Below are positions 60,832 through 64,000 of a stretch of 64,000 nt of DNA, piece after piece (the first letter of the stretch is position 1; each line of letters opens with the position of its first letter). The notes beneath the pieces were generated by a model, which saw nothing but the letters and a program-made list of their open reading frames with translations, did not search any database and was not told the origin of the DNA. The translations under genes were made by a program, and so were the position numbers. The DNA comes from CBDFKB01 sp965248715. GTDB taxonomy: Bacteria > Pseudomonadota > Alphaproteobacteria > Rhizobiales > Rhizobiaceae. The stretch covers positions 124,001-188,000 of the forward strand of contig CBDFKB010000005.1 of assembly GCA_965248715.1 (NCBI GenBank), written 5' to 3'.

Positions 60832-62235
60832 TTGAAATATGTCAGCACACGGGGTTCGGCCCCGGAAATCGGCTTTAACGAGGCGCTGTTGACCGGACTT
60901 GCCAGCGATGGCGGACTATATGTGCCGCAATTTTGGCCGCAACTGGACGCTCGAACCATTTCCGCTTTCGCCGGCATGCGGTTCCAAGATATCGCCAAAA
61001 CCGTGTTGCAGCCATTCGTCGAGGGCGAAATCAGCCAAGGTGATTTAGCCAAGATCATCGAGGATGCCTATGCTGGTTTCAGCCACCCTGCGATAGCGCC
61101 GCTGGTGCAGATCAGCCATAACCAGTGGATCCTGGAATTGTTCCACGGCCCGACCCTGGCCTTCAAAGACGTGGCCATGCAAATGCTGGCGCGGCTGATG
61201 GACCGGCAATTGTCGGCCGGGGAAAAACGCGCCACCATTGTCGGCGCAACATCCGGCGATACCGGCGGTGCCGCGATAGACGCCTTTGCCGGGCGCGACA
61301 ATATCGATCTTTTCATCTTGTTTCCAGAAGGCAAAGTGTCGCCAGTACAACAACGCCAGATGACCACGGTTGGCGGCGCCGAAGTATTTCCGCTTGCCGT
61401 CAAAGGCACCTTCGACGATTGTCAGACAATCGTTAAATCCCTGTTCGGTAACCGCAAATTTTGCGCCGACGTCGCCTTGTCAGGGGTAAATTCGATCAAT
61501 TGGGCGCGGATCATGGCCCAGATCGTCTATTATTTTTCTTCCGCCGCTTCGCTCGGCGCGCCGCACAGCGCGGTCTCGTTTTGCGTGCCGAGCGGCAATT
61601 TCGGCGATATATTTGCCGGCTACGCCGCCAGCCGGATGGGGTTGCCGATCGACCGCTTGGTGATCGCGACCAATCAGAACGATATCTTGGCGCGCGCGCT
61701 TAATTGCGGCCGTTATGAGGTTGGCAAGGTCTATCAAACCACGTCACCGTCGATGGACATCCAAATTTCGTCGAATTTCGAACGGCTGTTGTTCGAAGCA
61801 AGCGAGCGGGATGCGCACGCCATTGTCCGCTTAATGGGATTGTTGCAACAATCAGGCGGCTTTACGATCGATCAGTCCATCGTTGAACGCATTCGCCGCG
61901 ACTTTTCGGCCGATTGCTGCGAAGAGCCTGAAGTCGCGAGGACAATCGCAAAAACCCTGGCAAATTGCGGCTATCTTGCCGACCCGCACACTGCGGTCGG
62001 CCTCAAGGTAGCCGCCACCCAGCAAAAGGAAGGCATCGCCATGGTCACTTTGGCAACCGCGCACCCAGCCAAGTTCCCAGCCGCGGTGCAAGAGGCGACC
62101 GGTGTTGACCCCAAGCTTCCGCCATGGCTAGGTGACTTGATGGACCGCAAGGAGCGCTATGATACGATCGCAAACGATCCTTTGGCGGTCGAGAGATATA
62201 TTTACGACCACTCCCGGGCGATGATAAAAGTGTAA
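60832..62235 (+). CDS. thrC: Threonine synthase
   Basis: 467 residues from TTG 60832, chosen because the following KYVSTRG is the normal second-residue start of alphaproteobacterial ThrC; TTG 60823 is the longer option. PLP-Lys in HGPTLAFKDVAMQ (about 110), GATSGDTGGAAIDAF, NSINWARIMAQIVYYF, SGNFGDIFAGY and the C-terminal ATAHPAKFP. It converts O-phosphohomoserine to threonine. Followed by the M16 peptidase gene with 37 bases between, a common pairing in the order. Confidence 0.94.
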   Translation: MKYVSTRGSAPEIGFNEALLTGLASDGGLYVPQFWPQLDARTISAFAGMRFQDIAKTVLQPFVEGEISQGDLAKIIEDAYAGFSHPAIAPLVQISHNQWILELFHGPTLAFKDVAMQMLARLMDRQLSAGEKRATIVGATSGDTGGAAIDAFAGRDNIDLFILFPEGKVSPVQQRQMTTVGGAEVFPLAVKGTFDDCQTIVKSLFGNRKFCADVALSGVNSINWARIMAQIVYYFSSAASLGAPHSAVSFCVPSGNFGDIFAGYAASRMGLPIDRLVIATNQNDILARALNCGRYEVGKVYQTTSPSMDIQISSNFERLLFEASERDAHAIVRLMGLLQQSGGFTIDQSIVERIRRDFSADCCEEPEVARTIAKTLANCGYLADPHTAVGLKVAATQQKEGIAMVTLATAHPAKFPAAVQEATGVDPKLPPWLGDLMDRKERYDTIANDPLAVERYIYDHSRAMIKV

Positions 62236-62272
62236 ACCTGGTGCAATCGGCTCCAGATATCTGGAATTTGTA

Positions 62273-63556
62273 ATGAGTGTTGAAGTAACCGAAATCGACA
62301 ATGGTCTGCGGATCGTCACCGAGGACATGCCACACCTTGAAAGCGCCGCGCTTGGTGTGTGGGTCAAGGCCGGTTCACGCAATGAGCGGCCCGAACAGCA
62401 CGGGATCGCCCACTTTCTCGAACACATGGCGTTTAAGGGCACCAAACGGCGCAGCGCCCGCCAGATTGCCGAAGAGATCGAAAATGTCGGCGGGGAAATG
62501 AATGCCGCCACCAGCGTCGAGACCACAGCCTATTATGCCAGGGTGCTGAAGGATCATGTGCCGACGGCGGTCGACATGCTACACGACATTTTGGAAAATT
62601 CAGTATTCGATGCCGAGGAATTAAAACGCGAACAACATGTGATTTTGCAGGAAATTGGCGCCACCCAGGACCAGCCTGATGAGATAGCGTTTGAGCATCT
62701 GCAATCGGCAGCCTTCCGTGGGCAACCGATCGGTAGACCGATCCTGGGAACGCCAGAAACCGTCAGCGCTTTCAGCGCCAGCGATCTTCGAAATTATTTG
62801 AGTGACAATTATCACGGGCCGAACATAGTGCTGGCGGCAGCTGGTGCGGTCAAACACGACGAAATCGTCGAACTCGCCGCATCCCGCTTCGGCGGGTTTA
62901 GCCCGGATGTACCAAGCGAACCGCCGCAAGCGAAATATATCGGCGGTGAAGTGATCGAAAAGCGGGATTTGAAGGAAGCGCAAATCCTGTTGGGTTTCGA
63001 AGGCCGGGCCTACCATGTGCGCGACTTCTACAGTTCGCAATTATTAGCCGGCATTTTAGGTGGCGGGATGTCTTCACGGCTATTTCAAGAAGTGCGCGAG
63101 AAGCGCGGCCTTTGTTACTCGATCTACGCATTTCATTGGGGTTTTTCCGATACTGGCATGTTGGCTATTCACGCCGCCACCGGTCCCGAGGATGTTGAAG
63201 AATTGGTGCCGACGATCGTCAATGAATTGCGGGGATTAAGCGATGATATCAGCGTCGAAGAACTGGACCGGGCAAAAGCGCAGGTGCGAGCTGGCTTGAT
63301 GATGAGCCAGGAAAGCCCGGCTTCTCGGGCCGGCCAGATTGCCCGCCAAATCCTGTTGTTCGGCCGGCCAATTTCGAACGAGGAATTGCTGGAGCGTATC
63401 ACCGCTATCACCCCTGAGCGTTTGCGCGATCTCGCGCAGCGCATTTTCGGAGAATCTGAAATCACATTGTCCATGGTCGGGCCGGTCGACAATTTGATGT
63501 CCCGCGAAGCGATTAAAGAGCAACTTTGCTCTGGCAACGCCCAGGCAGCCCAATAG
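62273..63556 (+). CDS. M16-family zinc peptidase (processing-peptidase-like)
   Basis: 427 residues. Inverted zinc motif HFLEH at 47-51 with the distal Glu in the ETTAYYARVLKDHVPTAVDML-to-EELKREQHVILQEI region; single-domain length as in the mitochondrial processing peptidase beta-like proteins of alphaproteobacteria. The glycine-rich loop region GILGGGMSSRLFQEVREKRGLCYSIYAF is clear. Probably degrades short peptides or precursor segments. Cotranscribed with thrC and the following GNAT gene. Confidence 0.92.
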   Translation: MSVEVTEIDNGLRIVTEDMPHLESAALGVWVKAGSRNERPEQHGIAHFLEHMAFKGTKRRSARQIAEEIENVGGEMNAATSVETTAYYARVLKDHVPTAVDMLHDILENSVFDAEELKREQHVILQEIGATQDQPDEIAFEHLQSAAFRGQPIGRPILGTPETVSAFSASDLRNYLSDNYHGPNIVLAAAGAVKHDEIVELAASRFGGFSPDVPSEPPQAKYIGGEVIEKRDLKEAQILLGFEGRAYHVRDFYSSQLLAGILGGGMSSRLFQEVREKRGLCYSIYAFHWGFSDTGMLAIHAATGPEDVEELVPTIVNELRGLSDDISVEELDRAKAQVRAGLMMSQESPASRAGQIARQILLFGRPISNEELLERITAITPERLRDLAQRIFGESEITLSMVGPVDNLMSREAIKEQLCSGNAQAAQ

Positions 63557-63566
63557 GGGTGGGTCC

Positions 63567-64000
63567 ATGCTGTTCGGAATTGGTTCCAGACAAATTGCCG
63601 AACTACGTGTCAGCGGCACCGGATTGGTCCTGCGCACGCCGCAATTCTATGATTTTGCTGAGTGGCGGGCATTGCGCCTCGAAAGCAAGGCTTTCCTGAC
63701 ACCGTGGGAACCGGTATGGCCAGCTAACGATCTGACCCGATTGGGATTCAGGCGGAGACTAAAAAAGATGGATGCTGAGATCCATGCTGGCATGGCTGCA
63801 CCGTTTTTCCTGTTCGCCGGCTCTACCCCCAAATTGGTCGGTGGAATAAGCATCACCAATATCAGGCGTGGCGTCGCGCAAAGCGGAACAATCGGCTACT
63901 GGATGGGTGAACCCCATGCCGGACTCGGATACATGTCGCACGCGCTTGGCGAAGTGTGCCGTTTCGGTTTCGAGGCATCAAATTTGAAACGCCTGGATGC
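63567..64000 (+). CDS. rimJ: GNAT acetyltransferase, RimJ-like, 3' partial
   Basis: Frame from ATG 63567, 10 bases after the M16 stop and with AGGGGTGGG upstream, open to the end of the window (144 codons). Reads VLRTPQFYDFAEWRALRLESKAFLTPWEPVWP and GYWMGEPHAGLGYMSHALGEVCRFGFEASNLKRLDA, the RimJ-type pattern (TPWEP box, GxGYM acetyl-CoA loop). RimJ acetylates the N-terminus of ribosomal protein S5; the specificity here is by similarity only. The C-terminus is outside the window. Confidence 0.82.
   Translation, partial: MLFGIGSRQIAELRVSGTGLVLRTPQFYDFAEWRALRLESKAFLTPWEPVWPANDLTRLGFRRRLKKMDAEIHAGMAAPFFLFAGSTPKLVGGISITNIRRGVAQSGTIGYWMGEPHAGLGYMSHALGEVCRFGFEASNLKRLD

Overview
The window reads as a chromosomal segment of an alphaproteobacterium of the order Hyphomicrobiales (Rhizobiales). 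Four things point there. The block ilvH/ilvB - miaA - serB - degP - DUF2065 - hflC - hflK - folA - thyA is a familiar rhizobial gene order. A ccrM DNA methyltransferase sits behind CtrA-type boxes. The clpXP adaptor is the alpha form of SspB. The tmRNA gene is circularly permuted (two-piece) and encodes the tag ANDNYAEARLAA. Start codons include several TTG and GTG. Nothing looks like a prophage, a plasmid or a CRISPR locus.

Layout. 0-6.2 kb: an accessory catabolic cluster with a flavin-dependent demethylase-type enzyme (cut by the window edge), a DAO-family flavoenzyme, a DHDPS-family lyase, a non-pyrrolysine MttB-family methyltransferase and a convergent Tat-exported ABC substrate-binding protein; it probably handles an N-methylated amine or betaine. 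6.7-10.2 kb: ilvB - EamA exporter - ilvH behind a leader-peptide attenuator, with a MITE-like element abutting the promoter. 10.5-20.2 kb: a GGDEF protein, miaA diverging from a frameshifted serB, an acetyltransferase, then the envelope-quality-control and folate operon thyA-folA-hflK-hflC-DUF2065-degP and a class II aldolase-like protein. 20.4-33.4 kb: a ClC antiporter, a D-lactate-dehydrogenase-type FAD enzyme, a giant AsmA protein, an RHH regulator, sspB, ssrA, a DUF2853 protein, a UvrD helicase and prmA. 33.4-43 kb: a large hybrid histidine kinase, a COG4091 oxidoreductase, an MBL-fold hydrolase and three membrane-linked proteins (DUF1499, M48, DUF898). 43-56.3 kb: a HAD phosphatase, a class III aminotransferase, ppdK, smc (frameshifted), a DsbA-like oxidoreductase, a DUF721 protein, mutY, a HAD protein and ccrM. 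56.5-57.7 kb: one IS110-group insertion sequence. 57.7-64 kb: tag, a HAD protein, a GST, a lipoprotein, thrC, an M16 peptidase and the start of a GNAT gene.

Themes that cut across genes. A roughly 100-bp palindromic element recurs at least eight times, once as a triple tandem array, always between genes. It begins and ends in CTAG, and in several places the TAG in its end is the stop codon of the neighbouring gene. The IS110 element appears to have split a related repeat, and the empty site can be reconstructed. Reading-frame breaks in two core genes (serB with two, smc with one) and a suspicious start at the AsmA gene suggest either real gene decay or indel errors in the assembly; this should be settled before either gene is called inactive.

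Limits: all family assignments come from reading motifs by eye; no database search was possible.
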